From: an uncultured Acetobacteraceae bacterium | GTDB lineage: Bacteria; Pseudomonadota; Alphaproteobacteria; Acetobacterales; Acetobacteraceae | DNA length: 64,000 nucleotides | Direction of reading: 5' to 3' | NCBI GenBank assembly: GCA_943912335.1 | Contig: CALTUD010000017.1 | Span: forward strand, 11,980-75,979 | Shown: piece after piece, positions 51,272 through 60,505 of the stretch | Numbering within the stretch: the stretch's first letter is position 1 | Layout of the letters: the number at the start of each line of letters is the position of its first letter | Position numbers and translations under genes: made by a program | The notes under the pieces: generated by a model | Database searches by the model: none | Seen by the model: only the letters and a program-made list of their open reading frames with translations | What the model was told of the DNA's origin: nothing

Positions 51272-53446
51272 ATGGCGGACGGAAACAAGCGGGCATGCTC
51301 GATCGGTCTGACCGCGACCGTGGGCGCGGCGATGGTCGGGGCATTCCTGGCACCGGAGGAAGGGTGGGCCCAGGCGGCGCCTGAGGCCGGCGCACAGGCC
51401 GGGTCGAACGAGGCGCTCACCGTGGTCGGACAGCGGGCCGAGTTCCAGCAGACCAAGCCGCATCTGAGCCGCATCACCACCTCGCTCAAGGACACGCCGC
51501 AAAGCATCGCCGAGATCCCGCAGAAGCTGCTGCGCGATCAGAACGACACCAACCTGCTCGACGCGCTGCGCTCGGTGCCCGGCATCAGCATCGCCGCCGG
51601 CGAGGGTGGCCAGCAGGGCGACAACCTCTCGATCCGAGGCTTCAACGCGCAGAACGATTTCTATCGCGACGGCATGCTCGATTTCGGCTCCTATTATCGA
51701 GACCCGTTCGATATTGATACGATCGAGGTGCTGAAGGGCCCTTCCGCCACCCTGTTCGGCCGCGGTTCCACCGGTGGCGTGATCAACGAGGTCACCAAGC
51801 GCGCGCAGATGGGTGCGATCACCGCCGGCACGCTGAGCTTCGGCACCGACGCCACCAAGCGCCTGACGATTGATGAGAACGTGTCGTCGCATTCGCTGGG
51901 TGGTTCGGCCATTCGCCTCAACGCGATGGTGCACGATGCCGGCCTGGCCGGGATCGACGACGCGCATATGCGCCGCTACGGCGTGGCACCTTCGTTCGCG
52001 ATCGGTCTCGATACCAGCACGCGCCTCCGGATCGATTATCTGCGGCAACAATCCTACGACACGCAGTACTACGGCATTCCCTGGCTGAACGGTCGCCCGG
52101 CGCCGGTGTCGCGCTCCAATTTCTACGGCTATGCCGACAGCGACTATCTGCGCTCCATCGTCGATAGCGGCACCGCACGACTGGAGCACGATTTCTCCGA
52201 AGCCGTCGAACTGCACGACCAGATCCGCTACTCCTCGTTCCATATCGGACAGCGCGCGGTGGAGCCGTTGCTGTTGGGTTACGGGCCCGGCACCAACATC
52301 GTCACCGGCAACCCTCCGCTCTCGTCGTTGAACGTGATGCGCAACGTGCTGGCCCTGTCCGGCCCGTCCACCCTGCTCGACAATCAGCTCGAGGGCACAG
52401 CGCGTTTCCACACCGGGCCGTTCCGCCATGCGCTGGTGTTCGGCTTCGAGGTGCAGCACCAGACCTCCGACATCACGCGCTACAACTATCCGCGCATCGC
52501 CACTTCGCTGCTCCACCCGATGCAGGACGCGCCGTTCCCCTACAGCTACACGCTGCGTTCGATGAGCAGCAGCACCAGCAACGACACGGCACCGTACCTG
52601 AACGACACGATCGATTTCGGCAAACGCTGGTCCGTGATCGGCGGCTGGCGCTTCGACCACTACACCACCGAATACAACCAGATCGTGGCGCCGCGCGTGC
52701 ATGTCTCGCGCACGGATGACAAGCCGTCCTGGCGCGGCGCCCTGGTGTTCAAGCCGGCCGAAAACGGCAGCGTGTATTTCTCCTACGGCGATTCCTTCGA
52801 TCCGTCCGGCGAGAACATCTCGCTCACGGCGGCGACCGCCGCCGTCGCACCGGAAAGCTCCGACACCTACGAGGTCGGCACCAAATGGGATATCGGCCGC
52901 CTGTCGCTGACCGGCGCGCTGTATCAGATCGAGAAGCACAACGCGCGCGAAACCGATCCGGCCGACGCGACCCGTACCATTCTCGCCGGCAACTACCGCT
53001 CGCGCGGCTTCGAGTTGACCGCGGCCGGACACATCACCCCGGTCTGGGAAGTGTTCGGCGGATACAGCTACAACGACGTGGTGGTGGTGGCCTCGCCGAA
53101 CCGGCTGGAGATCGGCAACAGCCCGCCGAACGCGCCCAAGCATACGGTGGCGCTCTGGACCGAATACAGCTTTCCCGCCTACCGCCTCACCTTCGGTGCC
53201 GGCGTGAACTACACCTCGAGCCGCACGGCATCGTCTCTGCCCCAGGCCGGCACGACGATCATCGAGCGCGCGCCCGGCTACACCACGCTGCAGCTGATGG
53301 CGAAGTACCACATCACCAGGCAGCTCACCGCGCAGGTGAACGTTCAGAACGCGACCGACACGCGCTACTACGCGGCGCTGCATCCGTCGCATATCGTGAT
53401 GGGACCGGCGCGTTCGGCGCTGTTCTCGCTGGCCGCTTCCTACTGA
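51272..53446 (+). CDS. TonB-dependent siderophore receptor (Fiu/PiuA type)
   Basis: 724 residues. Signal peptide to about residue 35 (WAQA). Plug: SLKDTPQSIAEIPQKLLRDQ, NLLDALRSVPGISIAAGEGG, LSIRGFNAQNDFYRDGMLDFGSYYRDPFDIDTIEVLKGPSATLFGRGSTGGVINEVTK (key parts VLKGPSATLFGRG). The beta-barrel ends with LFSLAASY, a terminal aromatic. It imports ferric siderophores, probably catecholates, across the outer membrane. ATG 51272 is preferred over TTG 51227, which would overlap the Fur box. piuC follows after 1 bp, as in fiu-ybiX. Confidence 0.93.
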   Translation: MADGNKRACSIGLTATVGAAMVGAFLAPEEGWAQAAPEAGAQAGSNEALTVVGQRAEFQQTKPHLSRITTSLKDTPQSIAEIPQKLLRDQNDTNLLDALRSVPGISIAAGEGGQQGDNLSIRGFNAQNDFYRDGMLDFGSYYRDPFDIDTIEVLKGPSATLFGRGSTGGVINEVTKRAQMGAITAGTLSFGTDATKRLTIDENVSSHSLGGSAIRLNAMVHDAGLAGIDDAHMRRYGVAPSFAIGLDTSTRLRIDYLRQQSYDTQYYGIPWLNGRPAPVSRSNFYGYADSDYLRSIVDSGTARLEHDFSEAVELHDQIRYSSFHIGQRAVEPLLLGYGPGTNIVTGNPPLSSLNVMRNVLALSGPSTLLDNQLEGTARFHTGPFRHALVFGFEVQHQTSDITRYNYPRIATSLLHPMQDAPFPYSYTLRSMSSSTSNDTAPYLNDTIDFGKRWSVIGGWRFDHYTTEYNQIVAPRVHVSRTDDKPSWRGALVFKPAENGSVYFSYGDSFDPSGENISLTAATAAVAPESSDTYEVGTKWDIGRLSLTGALYQIEKHNARETDPADATRTILAGNYRSRGFELTAAGHITPVWEVFGGYSYNDVVVVASPNRLEIGNSPPNAPKHTVALWTEYSFPAYRLTFGAGVNYTSSRTASSLPQAGTTIIERAPGYTTLQLMAKYHITRQLTAQVNVQNATDTRYYAALHPSHIVMGPARSALFSLAASY

Positions 53447-53447
53447 G

Positions 53448-54119
53448 ATGCTGAACGTCATTCGCGTTCTGTCGGAGGAGGAGGCCGCGTCGCTCCGCAC
53501 GCGACTTCTGCCCTGCGACTGGGTCGATGGTCGCGTCACGGCTGGACACCAATCGGTTCGCACGAAGCAGAACCTGCAACTTTCGGAAGATGATCCGGTA
53601 GCGCGTGCCGAAGGAGAGACGCTTCTGCGCAGACTCGGCACGGTGCCGGTGTTCGTATCGGCGGCATTGCCCAAGCGCGTGTTTCCGCCCGTCTTCGCGC
53701 GCTATCGTCCCGGCGACCGCTTCGGTACCCATGTCGACAATGCGATCCGTTACGGTTCGCGCGGCACCATTCGCACCGATCTCAGCGCCACGCTGTTCCT
53801 GTCGCCGCTCGACGAGTACGACGGCGGCGCTCTGGTGATCGAGGACACGTTCGGCACGCGGGAGATCAGGCTCCGGCCTGGAGAGATGGTTCTCTACCCG
53901 TCTTCCTCGCTGCATCGCGTCACGCCGGTGGAGCGCGGCGAGCGGGTTTGCGCCATCACCTGGATGCAGAGTTTGGTGCGCGACGAGGGCGAGCGGCGGC
54001 TTCTGTTCGAACTGGATCAGCAGATCCAGGCTTTGGCTGCCGACACACCGGATGATGCGCGTGTGACGGCGCTGACCGGCATCTACCACAATCTCGTCAG
54101 ACGCTGGGCCGATCCCTGA
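53448..54119 (+). CDS. piuC: PKHD-type Fe(II)/2-oxoglutarate hydroxylase
   Basis: 223 residues. Prolyl-4-hydroxylase fold: YRPGDRFGTHVDNAIRY (HxD metal ligands), DLSATLFLSPLDEYDGGALVI, MVLYPSSSLHRVTPVERGERVCAITWMQS (third His and 2-oxoglutarate Arg). PiuC/YbiX proteins are encoded next to Fiu/PiuA receptors in many bacteria and are thought to act in siderophore iron use. Its start lies 2 bp after the receptor stop. A hairpin overlaps the stop codon. Confidence 0.93.
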   Translation: MLNVIRVLSEEEAASLRTRLLPCDWVDGRVTAGHQSVRTKQNLQLSEDDPVARAEGETLLRRLGTVPVFVSAALPKRVFPPVFARYRPGDRFGTHVDNAIRYGSRGTIRTDLSATLFLSPLDEYDGGALVIEDTFGTREIRLRPGEMVLYPSSSLHRVTPVERGERVCAITWMQSLVRDEGERRLLFELDQQIQALAADTPDDARVTALTGIYHNLVRRWADP

Positions 54120-54147
54120 AGGGGTATCCTTTGAGATCCTTCAGGGA
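54113..54147 (+). terminator. Hairpin overlapping the piuC stop
   Basis: TCCCTGAAGG (54113-54122) pairs with CCTTCAGGGA (54138-54147), a perfect 10-bp stem that includes the TGA stop. It is followed by a purine-rich tract, not Ts, and then by repeat copy 3. Confidence 0.5.
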
Positions 54148-54160
54148 AGAGGAGAAGGAT

Positions 54161-54276
54161 GTTCTTTCTCGGAAGAAAGAACCAAAGAACTTCTGTCCGC
54201 TCGGGCCTCGGCATCGCGGATGTCCAGAAGCTAACGGATAAAGTCTTTTTGCTTCTTTTTCTCCAGAAAAAGAAGA
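54161..54276 (+). repeat. Three-hairpin intergenic repeat, copy 3
   Basis: The first hairpin is GTTCTTTCT (54161-54169) with AGAAAGAAC (54174-54182). Its middle section differs from the other copies and contains the 3' arm's CGGATA. It closes with CTTCTTTTTCT (54252-54262) and AGAAAAAGAAG (54265-54275), with CC replacing the loop TC region. Segment 54235-54276 differs from the other copies by only a few bases. It lies between convergent piuC and a kinase gene, in the same relation as copy 2. Confidence 0.85.
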
Positions 54277-54284
54277 CCATTCCG

Positions 54285-57080
54285 TCAGGAATCCATCAAG
54301 GTCTTGATCCGCCCCGCCAGTGTTTCCATCGCGAACGGCTTGGTCAGCACATGCATGCCGGCTTCGAGCTGGCCGTTTCCGACCACGGCGGTCTCTGCGT
54401 AGCCGGTGATGAACAGAACCTTCAGCTCCGGCCGCGCCACGCGCCCGGCATCGGCCACCTGCCGGCCATTCAATCCGCCCGGCAGTCCGACATCCGTCAC
54501 CAGAAGATCGACCCGCGCATCCGATTGCAGAACCTGCAGTCCGGCAGAACCGTCCGCGGCTTCGATCGCGACATAGCCCAGGTCTTCCAGAACTTCCGTG
54601 ACCAACATCCGCACGGTGGGTTCGTCGTCGACGATCAGCACGGTCTGGCCGATTGTCGCGCGCAGATCGCCTTCCGTGTCGGGAACCGCGCCATCGTCCA
54701 CACCATCGTCTCCCAGATGGCGCGGCAGATACAAACGCATGACCGTGCCGCGTCCCGGTTCGGACTGTATGCGAACCTGGCCGCCGGATTGGCGCATGAA
54801 ACCGTAGATCATGCTTAAACCGAGACCAGTGCCCTCGCCGATCGGTTTCGTGGTGAAGAACGGATCGAATGCGCGCGCTATCACGTCCGGCGTCATGCCG
54901 GTGCCGGTATCGCTCACGCTCAACGATACGTAGTGGCCAGGCGGGATGTCGTGCTCGCGTGCAGCGGAATCGTCCAGCGCCACGTTCGCGGTTTCCACCG
55001 TGATGCTGCCGCCGTCAGGCATCGCGTCGCGGGCGTTGATGCAGAGATTCAGGACCGCGTTCTCGAGCTGGTTCGGATCGACCATGGTCGTCCATGGATC
55101 GGCGGCGAGCACGGTGTGCACCGCCACCTGCGGCCCCACCGTGCGCCTGACCAGCTCTTCCAGACCTTGCAGCAGCGCATTGATGTCCGTCGGTTTCGGA
55201 TCCAGCGTCTGCCGGCGGGAAAAGGCCAGAAGACGATGCGTCAGAGAAGCTGCCCGCCGGGCGGCGCCCTGGGCCGCGTTGATGTAGCGTTCCACATCCT
55301 TGAAACGCCCCTGCGCCACACGCGTGCCGAGCAGTTCCAGACTGCCGGCGATGCCGGTCAGCAGATTGTTGAAATCATGCGCGATGCCGCCGGTCAGCTG
55401 GCCGACCGCCTCCATCTTCTGGCTTTGCCGCAACTGTTCCTCGAGCTGGAACCGTTCGGTCACGTCGCGCCCGGCGGCATAGAACGCGTCGTTGTCGCGG
55501 CTGTATTGCCAGGAATAGCGACGCCATCCGCCATCGGCGGCGCGGAGCCGCAGATCGATCGGATGACGATGCTCGTTTAGACAGGCGGCGAACTGGGCAC
55601 GGGCAAGCGGCAGATCGTCCGGATGCACCAGCGCCTCGAACGGCGTGCCGACGATGTCCTCGATCCGGAAACCCAGCGAGGCGGTCCAGGCCGGGTTGAC
55701 GCTCCGGATCGTGCCGGACAGGTCGCACAGAACGAACAGATCCTGGCTGGTGCGCCACACCACGTCGCGCTCGCGCGTACTCTCTGCGACGCGAAGTTCC
55801 AGAGTCTCGTTCAGGAATCGCAGTTGTTTCTCGACCAGCTTGGCGGTGGTGATGTCGTAGATGACGCCGCAGAACCGGTCCGGCTGGTTGGTCTCGTCGT
55901 CCGGACGCCCGTCCACCTGTTCGCCACGGCGCGCGAGCCAGCGGATCTCGCCATCGCTCGGGCGGCGTATGCGCGTTTCGATCTCAGCACCCATGGTGCC
56001 GCCGGCGCGCGCGCCGTTCGGGTCCAGCAAAGGCGGATCTCCCGGCAGCACGACGTTGTTGACGGTGCGTACCGGCAACTCCGCGCTCGGATGCAGCCCG
56101 AGAAGCTGGCAGAATTGCTGCGACACGGAGACGGTGGCGAAACCGTCCGTGTATTCGAACGTGCCGATCCCGCCTGCGGTCTGCGCGACGCGGAGTTGTT
56201 CCTGCACGCGTTTCTGTTCGGCGATGTCGACCAGAGCGCCGCTGAACGATACCGGACGGTCGTCCGCATCGTACAGGCAACGCGCTCTCGCATGCATCCA
56301 GCGCACCTTGCCGTTCGGCAGCGTCAGCCGGAACTCGCGCGACAGGAGCTCGGCCCCGCGCAGCATGCCGCCGATGGCGAGACGCATGCGCGTGCGATCG
56401 GAAGGATGGATCTGCGACACGAATCGTGCCGGCGAAATCCCAGACAGTGCCTCGGCCGGATCGATGCCGTAGAGCGCGGCGAAGCGCGCGTCGCCGACGA
56501 TCCGCTCGGCGGCGATCTCCCATTCGAACGCCGCCGCCAGTCCGGAGCCGGCCAGCGCCGCCTGCAACCGCTCGTTGGTCGCATCGGCGGCCGGTGCGAT
56601 CTGCGCGGGCGTGGCCGATGCAACGGATTCGGAGACGATCTCCGCGACGGTGGCCATGAAGAACGCCACGGAACCGTCCGCTCCGGCCAGGGGCGTGATG
56701 CAGAGGCGATTCAGAAAAGGCGTGCCGTCGGAACGATAGTTCAGGATCTCGGCATCGGCGCTGATCCCGGACCGGACCGCGGCGGCGATCCGACGGCTGC
56801 TGTCGGGATCGGTGCGAGGGCCCTGCAGCAGACGGCAGTTGCGGCCCAGCAGCTGTTCCGCCGTGTAACCCGTGAGACGCAGACAGGCATCGTTCACGAA
56901 CACGATCGGATTGTCGGCCAGATGCGGGTCCGTCACCATCATCGCCATGCCCGAGCGCAGCACGGCATTGCAGGCGGCGTTGTTCAACCGTTGCAGCGCC
57001 AGCCTTACGTCTTCGCTGCCATGGTTCTCGGCGTTGAAGGCGGGGTGCTGGCTGGAATGGCTGGCGGCGAAAGCGGACAT
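54285..57080 (-). CDS. LOV-domain hybrid sensor histidine kinase, second copy
   Basis: 931 residues from ATG 57080 (TTG 57086 is a weaker choice). LOV domain (about 40-150) with Cys82 in GRNCRLLQGPRTD; NYRSDGTPFLNRLCITPL follows. Two or three further PAS domains (about 170-550), HisKA/HATPase (GGIAHDFNNLLTGIAGSLELL, NAVLNLCINARDAMPDGGSI, FDPFFTTKPIGEGTGLGLSMIYGFM), then a receiver (TVLIVDDEPTVRMLVTEVLEDLGYVA) to the end. The kinase and receiver parts are very like those of the 39589-42249 kinase. It closes the chemosensory cluster; the start is 3 bp after the cheC-like stop. Confidence 0.92.
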   Translation of the reverse strand: MSAFAASHSSQHPAFNAENHGSEDVRLALQRLNNAACNAVLRSGMAMMVTDPHLADNPIVFVNDACLRLTGYTAEQLLGRNCRLLQGPRTDPDSSRRIAAAVRSGISADAEILNYRSDGTPFLNRLCITPLAGADGSVAFFMATVAEIVSESVASATPAQIAPAADATNERLQAALAGSGLAAAFEWEIAAERIVGDARFAALYGIDPAEALSGISPARFVSQIHPSDRTRMRLAIGGMLRGAELLSREFRLTLPNGKVRWMHARARCLYDADDRPVSFSGALVDIAEQKRVQEQLRVAQTAGGIGTFEYTDGFATVSVSQQFCQLLGLHPSAELPVRTVNNVVLPGDPPLLDPNGARAGGTMGAEIETRIRRPSDGEIRWLARRGEQVDGRPDDETNQPDRFCGVIYDITTAKLVEKQLRFLNETLELRVAESTRERDVVWRTSQDLFVLCDLSGTIRSVNPAWTASLGFRIEDIVGTPFEALVHPDDLPLARAQFAACLNEHRHPIDLRLRAADGGWRRYSWQYSRDNDAFYAAGRDVTERFQLEEQLRQSQKMEAVGQLTGGIAHDFNNLLTGIAGSLELLGTRVAQGRFKDVERYINAAQGAARRAASLTHRLLAFSRRQTLDPKPTDINALLQGLEELVRRTVGPQVAVHTVLAADPWTTMVDPNQLENAVLNLCINARDAMPDGGSITVETANVALDDSAAREHDIPPGHYVSLSVSDTGTGMTPDVIARAFDPFFTTKPIGEGTGLGLSMIYGFMRQSGGQVRIQSEPGRGTVMRLYLPRHLGDDGVDDGAVPDTEGDLRATIGQTVLIVDDEPTVRMLVTEVLEDLGYVAIEAADGSAGLQVLQSDARVDLLVTDVGLPGGLNGRQVADAGRVARPELKVLFITGYAETAVVGNGQLEAGMHVLTKPFAMETLAGRIKTLMDS

Positions 57081-57082
57081 GA

Positions 57083-57787
57083 TCAAGGCGCCGCCGTTCC
57101 GTCGTCCATGACGCTGTCGATGAACGTGCCGATCAGGCGCTTCAGCACCGTGAGCGACGGAAGGTCCATCAGCATGGCGATGTAGCCGCGGATGTTGCGG
57201 TCCTGAACGGTGAAGTTGATGTATAGAAACAGGACCAGCCCGTCGGCGCCGGCCTCGCCGGACAGATCGAACAGATCCTGTCCGGAACCTTCGGACACTT
57301 CGGGCAGCGACATGTTCAGCGACTGGCGCAGCATGTTCGCCATGGAGGCGAGACAGCCGTTCAGGATGATGTTGCCGGTTTCTGCCAGCGCCTCGCGTTC
57401 CATCTCGGCCAGCTCGGCTTCGTTCAGCGTATCTCCTGCGACCGCACGCACCAGATGGATGGAGGAGGAACGGGGAAAGATCAGCATCGCGCGGCCGGAG
57501 AACGCACCCTCGAAATTCTGATGGACCGCGATCAGCCCTTCGGTTTCCCGTTCGGAGATCAGCGAGGAGGCCATGGCGCGGCTCATCGCCTCCACTGCCG
57601 GGATCGACAGGATGACCTCGCGCCCGACCATCTTGCGCAGCGCGGCGGCGGCGCGGCTAACGCCGATATTCACAAGTTCGGTCAGGGCATCGCGTTCCAG
57701 CTCGTCCAGGATCGGCGCGATCCCGCCCGTGGCGTCCGACCCAGCCCCCTGGGCGTTGCCGGCGTGGTGCTCGGTGTCGGGGATCAT
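57083..57787 (-). CDS. cheC: CheC-like CheY-P phosphatase
   Basis: 234 residues. CheC/CheX fold: ERDALTELVNIGVSRAAAALRKMVGREVILSIP and EREALAETGNIILNGCLASMANML (the ExxxN phosphatase motifs appear as ELVN and ETGN), separated by about 100 residues, as in two-active-site CheC. It should dephosphorylate a CheY-type regulator. Its start overlaps the stop of the cheY-like gene, so the two are coupled. CheD is not visible. CheC is uncommon in alphaproteobacterial chemotaxis clusters known to me. Confidence 0.85.
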   Translation of the reverse strand: MIPDTEHHAGNAQGAGSDATGGIAPILDELERDALTELVNIGVSRAAAALRKMVGREVILSIPAVEAMSRAMASSLISERETEGLIAVHQNFEGAFSGRAMLIFPRSSSIHLVRAVAGDTLNEAELAEMEREALAETGNIILNGCLASMANMLRQSLNMSLPEVSEGSGQDLFDLSGEAGADGLVLFLYINFTVQDRNIRGYIAMLMDLPSLTVLKRLIGTFIDSVMDDGTAAP

Positions 57788-58173
57788 GTGGTCTGGCTGG
57801 CGGCGCGCAGTCGCAGAGCCGCACCGGACAGGAACGGACGCAGCGCCTCTTCCGTCACGGGTTTGGCGACGAACGCGGCGTTGGCGGCGCGGGCGCGGGC
57901 CACGATCTCGTCCTGGATGTTGGCCGTGATCACCGCGATCGGCATGGAAGGATGGTCCGCCCGAAGCTCTGCGGCCAGAACCAGCCCGTCCTTGCCCGGC
58001 ATGTTGAAATCCACCAGCACCACATCCACCCCGCCGGCGGCCACGAGCGACAGCGCCTCGTCGGCGTTGCCGGCTTCCAGACGTTGCCAGTCCGGTTGCA
58101 GCGCGTTCACCGTTTTCCATGCGACGATGCGGGCGAGTTTGCTGTCATCGACGATCAGAACGGTGGTCGGCAT
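57784..58173 (-). CDS. Single-domain CheY-like response regulator
   Basis: 129 residues. Receiver only: VLIVDDSKLARIVAW (acidic pair), VDVVLVDFNMPGKDG (phospho-Asp), AVITANIQDE, and FVAKPVTEE (conserved Lys). It starts 117 bp after the upstream hybrid kinase and overlaps the cheC-like gene, so CheC is probably its phosphatase and CheA or the kinases its donor. Output may be motor control or another cellular function. Confidence 0.93.
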   Translation of the reverse strand: MPTTVLIVDDSKLARIVAWKTVNALQPDWQRLEAGNADEALSLVAAGGVDVVLVDFNMPGKDGLVLAAELRADHPSMPIAVITANIQDEIVARARAANAAFVAKPVTEEALRPFLSGAALRLRAASQTT

Positions 58174-58290
58174 CGAACGGAACTCCAGCGCGGCCCGGAC
58201 AAGGAAGCCGATCAGTAAAGCATCCCGCCCGTGCGCACGCCACGGTGGCGCCGCCAGCGGCCAGGACGAGACGACGCACGCGGCAACGCA

Positions 58291-60465
58291 TCAGCGGTCG
58301 AACGCCGCACGTACGGTGGCGGACAGAAGCGCGATGCCATAGGGCTTGGGCAGAAGAGCGGCGCCATCCACCAGCAACGCCTCCTGGCCACCGGTGTTGC
58401 GCGCATCCCCGCTGGTGAACACCACCTTCAGACCGGGGCGGCGCCGCCTGGCCTCGATCGCCAGCGCGCGCCCGTCCATGCCGGGCATGACGATATCGGT
58501 GAACAAGAGGGCCACCTGTTCATGGTCATCCAGCAAGCGCATCGCCTCGGCCGCGGTTCCCGCTTCCAGAACGCCGTATCCCAGTTCGCGCAGACCCAGG
58601 GCCGCGAGTTCCCGCACGCGGCGGTCGTCTTCCACCACCAGCACCATTTCGTCCGCCCGGCCGGGGGACACCGCCTCGCGAACGGGGATCGGGGCGGGCG
58701 CCGTCGTGGTCTCGTCGAGACGCGGCAGAAACAACCGGACGCAGGTGCCGCGCCCGGGTTCGGACCGGATCCGCAGCTGGCCGGCGGAATGCGTCACCGC
58801 GCCCAGGACCTGGTTCAGCCCCAACCCGGTGCCCGCCCCGGCGCGCTTGGTGGTGAAGAACGGGTCGAGCACGCGCGCGGCCAGTTCCGGCGACATGCCG
58901 CAGCCGGTATCCATCACCTGCAACAACACGTAATGCCCCGGCGTGATCGCTTCCGCGTTCTTCGCGTCGGTTATAGAAACGTTGCCGGTTTCCACCACGA
59001 GATGCCCGGCGCCGTTCATGGCGTCGCGCGCATTCACCGCCAGGTTCAGCAAAGCGTTCTCGAGCTGGCTCGGATCGGCATGGACGCGCCAAAGGTCCTG
59101 GAACAAACGCAGCTCCAGCACGATCGCCTCGCCGATCGTACGACGCAGCAGGTCGTCCATGCCCTGCACCATGGCGTTCAGGTCGAGCGATGCGAGCGCC
59201 AGCGGCTGATGGCGGGAAAACGCCATCAGCCGCTGCGTCAGGCTGCCGGCGCGCTGGGCGCCGTCCATGGCGGCGTCCACGAACCGGCCGATATCGGGAT
59301 CGTTCTTGCGCAGACGGCGCTGCACCAGCTCCAGCGCACCGATCACCACCGCCAGCATGTTGTTGAAGTCATGCGCGATACCGCCGGTGAGCTGGCCCAG
59401 CGCGTCCATCTTCTGGAGCTGGCGCACCTGTTCCTCGGCCAGGGCGCGCCGCTCCTCCGCGCCCGTGAACGCCAGCCGGCTGTTGCGCAGGTCCGAGGCG
59501 GCGGAAACGGCCTCGCCTACCAGCCGGGCGTTGGTGCCCAGAAGCGTTTCCTCCGTGCGCCGGGCGGCGTCGATATCCTCGATCATCGCCACGGCGCCGG
59601 TGATGGCGCCCCGATCGTCGCGAATGGCGCCACCGGTGACGCGCACCCAATGCCGGGCGCCGTCTTCGCCCGGACGGAGCGCTTCCAGGACCGGCCGTTC
59701 CTCGCCCGCCAGGGCACGGGCCAGAGGATGGGCGCCGCGAGAAACCGGGCTATTGTCGGCGAAGCGGAAATCCCAGTCGGCATAGTCCGCAATCCGGGCG
59801 GAGCGCGGCCAGTCCGGGCCGAACAAGCGGTCGCAGGCGGAATTCGCCAGCACCAGCCGTCCGGACGGCGCTTCCGCGACGACGATGCCGATCGCCACCG
59901 TGTCGAACACGGCCCGCAGGCGGTTCTCGCTCTGCTCCAGCGCAACGCCGGTGCGGCGCGTCTCGGTTCGATCGGCGAGAACCTTCAGGAAACCGGTCGC
60001 GACACCTGCCGAATCACGGATCGGCACCAGAAGGCTGCTGCCCCAGAAACCGCTTCCGTCGCGCCGCCGATGCCAGCGTTGATGCCGGGCACGCCCGTCG
60101 CGCAGCGCTTGCTCGAACTCGCGCTCCGGCACGCCGCCCGCGCGGTCTTCGGGCGTGAACAACGCTTCGGTGCCGGCACCAAGCATCTCGCTCTCGCTCC
60201 GGCCGAACAAGGCGGTCGCACCCGAGCTCCATTCGACGATCCGCCGGGCGGTGTCGAACACGATGAAGGCGCGATCCTCGGCACCGTCCAGAAGGGCGCG
60301 GAAACGATGCTCGCTGGACGACGGGGCGGGCGGCCCGCGCAGCACCTGTTCCAGGGCGTGAATCGCATCGGCTTGCGTGCGGAAACGCCCTGCCGCGACC
60401 GCTTCCGCGATCAGGTCGCCGAGCGCAGAGGAAGGGGAAGCGTTCGGGCCCGGGAACCGCACCAT
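58291..60465 (-). CDS. PAS hybrid sensor histidine kinase
   Basis: 724 residues. Two PAS domains (about 50-165 and 180-305), coiled linker, HisKA with GGIAHDFNNMLAVVIGALELV (about 375), HATPase (NALLNLAVNARDAMNGAGHL, DTGCGMSPELAARVLDPFFTTK, GTGLGLNQVLGAV) and a C-terminal receiver (EMVLVVEDDRRVRELA, LLFTDIVMPGMDG, LPKPYG). No LOV cysteine and no membrane segment, so a soluble sensor, ligand unknown. The STAS-like gene ends 40 bp upstream. The start ATG 60465 is the only good in-frame one. Confidence 0.92.
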   Translation of the reverse strand: MVRFPGPNASPSSALGDLIAEAVAAGRFRTQADAIHALEQVLRGPPAPSSSEHRFRALLDGAEDRAFIVFDTARRIVEWSSGATALFGRSESEMLGAGTEALFTPEDRAGGVPEREFEQALRDGRARHQRWHRRRDGSGFWGSSLLVPIRDSAGVATGFLKVLADRTETRRTGVALEQSENRLRAVFDTVAIGIVVAEAPSGRLVLANSACDRLFGPDWPRSARIADYADWDFRFADNSPVSRGAHPLARALAGEERPVLEALRPGEDGARHWVRVTGGAIRDDRGAITGAVAMIEDIDAARRTEETLLGTNARLVGEAVSAASDLRNSRLAFTGAEERRALAEEQVRQLQKMDALGQLTGGIAHDFNNMLAVVIGALELVQRRLRKNDPDIGRFVDAAMDGAQRAGSLTQRLMAFSRHQPLALASLDLNAMVQGMDDLLRRTIGEAIVLELRLFQDLWRVHADPSQLENALLNLAVNARDAMNGAGHLVVETGNVSITDAKNAEAITPGHYVLLQVMDTGCGMSPELAARVLDPFFTTKRAGAGTGLGLNQVLGAVTHSAGQLRIRSEPGRGTCVRLFLPRLDETTTAPAPIPVREAVSPGRADEMVLVVEDDRRVRELAALGLRELGYGVLEAGTAAEAMRLLDDHEQVALLFTDIVMPGMDGRALAIEARRRRPGLKVVFTSGDARNTGGQEALLVDGAALLPKPYGIALLSATVRAAFDR

Positions 60466-60505
60466 AACGTTCGATACTGCAACGATATCGGGGAAACAAT
60501 GCTCT

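Noticed and set aside
50444..53674. 1076-codon minus-strand ORF spanning the Sel1 gene and the TonB receptor
   Set aside because: Only the last 254 codons encode the Sel1 protein; the rest is the complement of the receptor gene and carries no recognisable domain.
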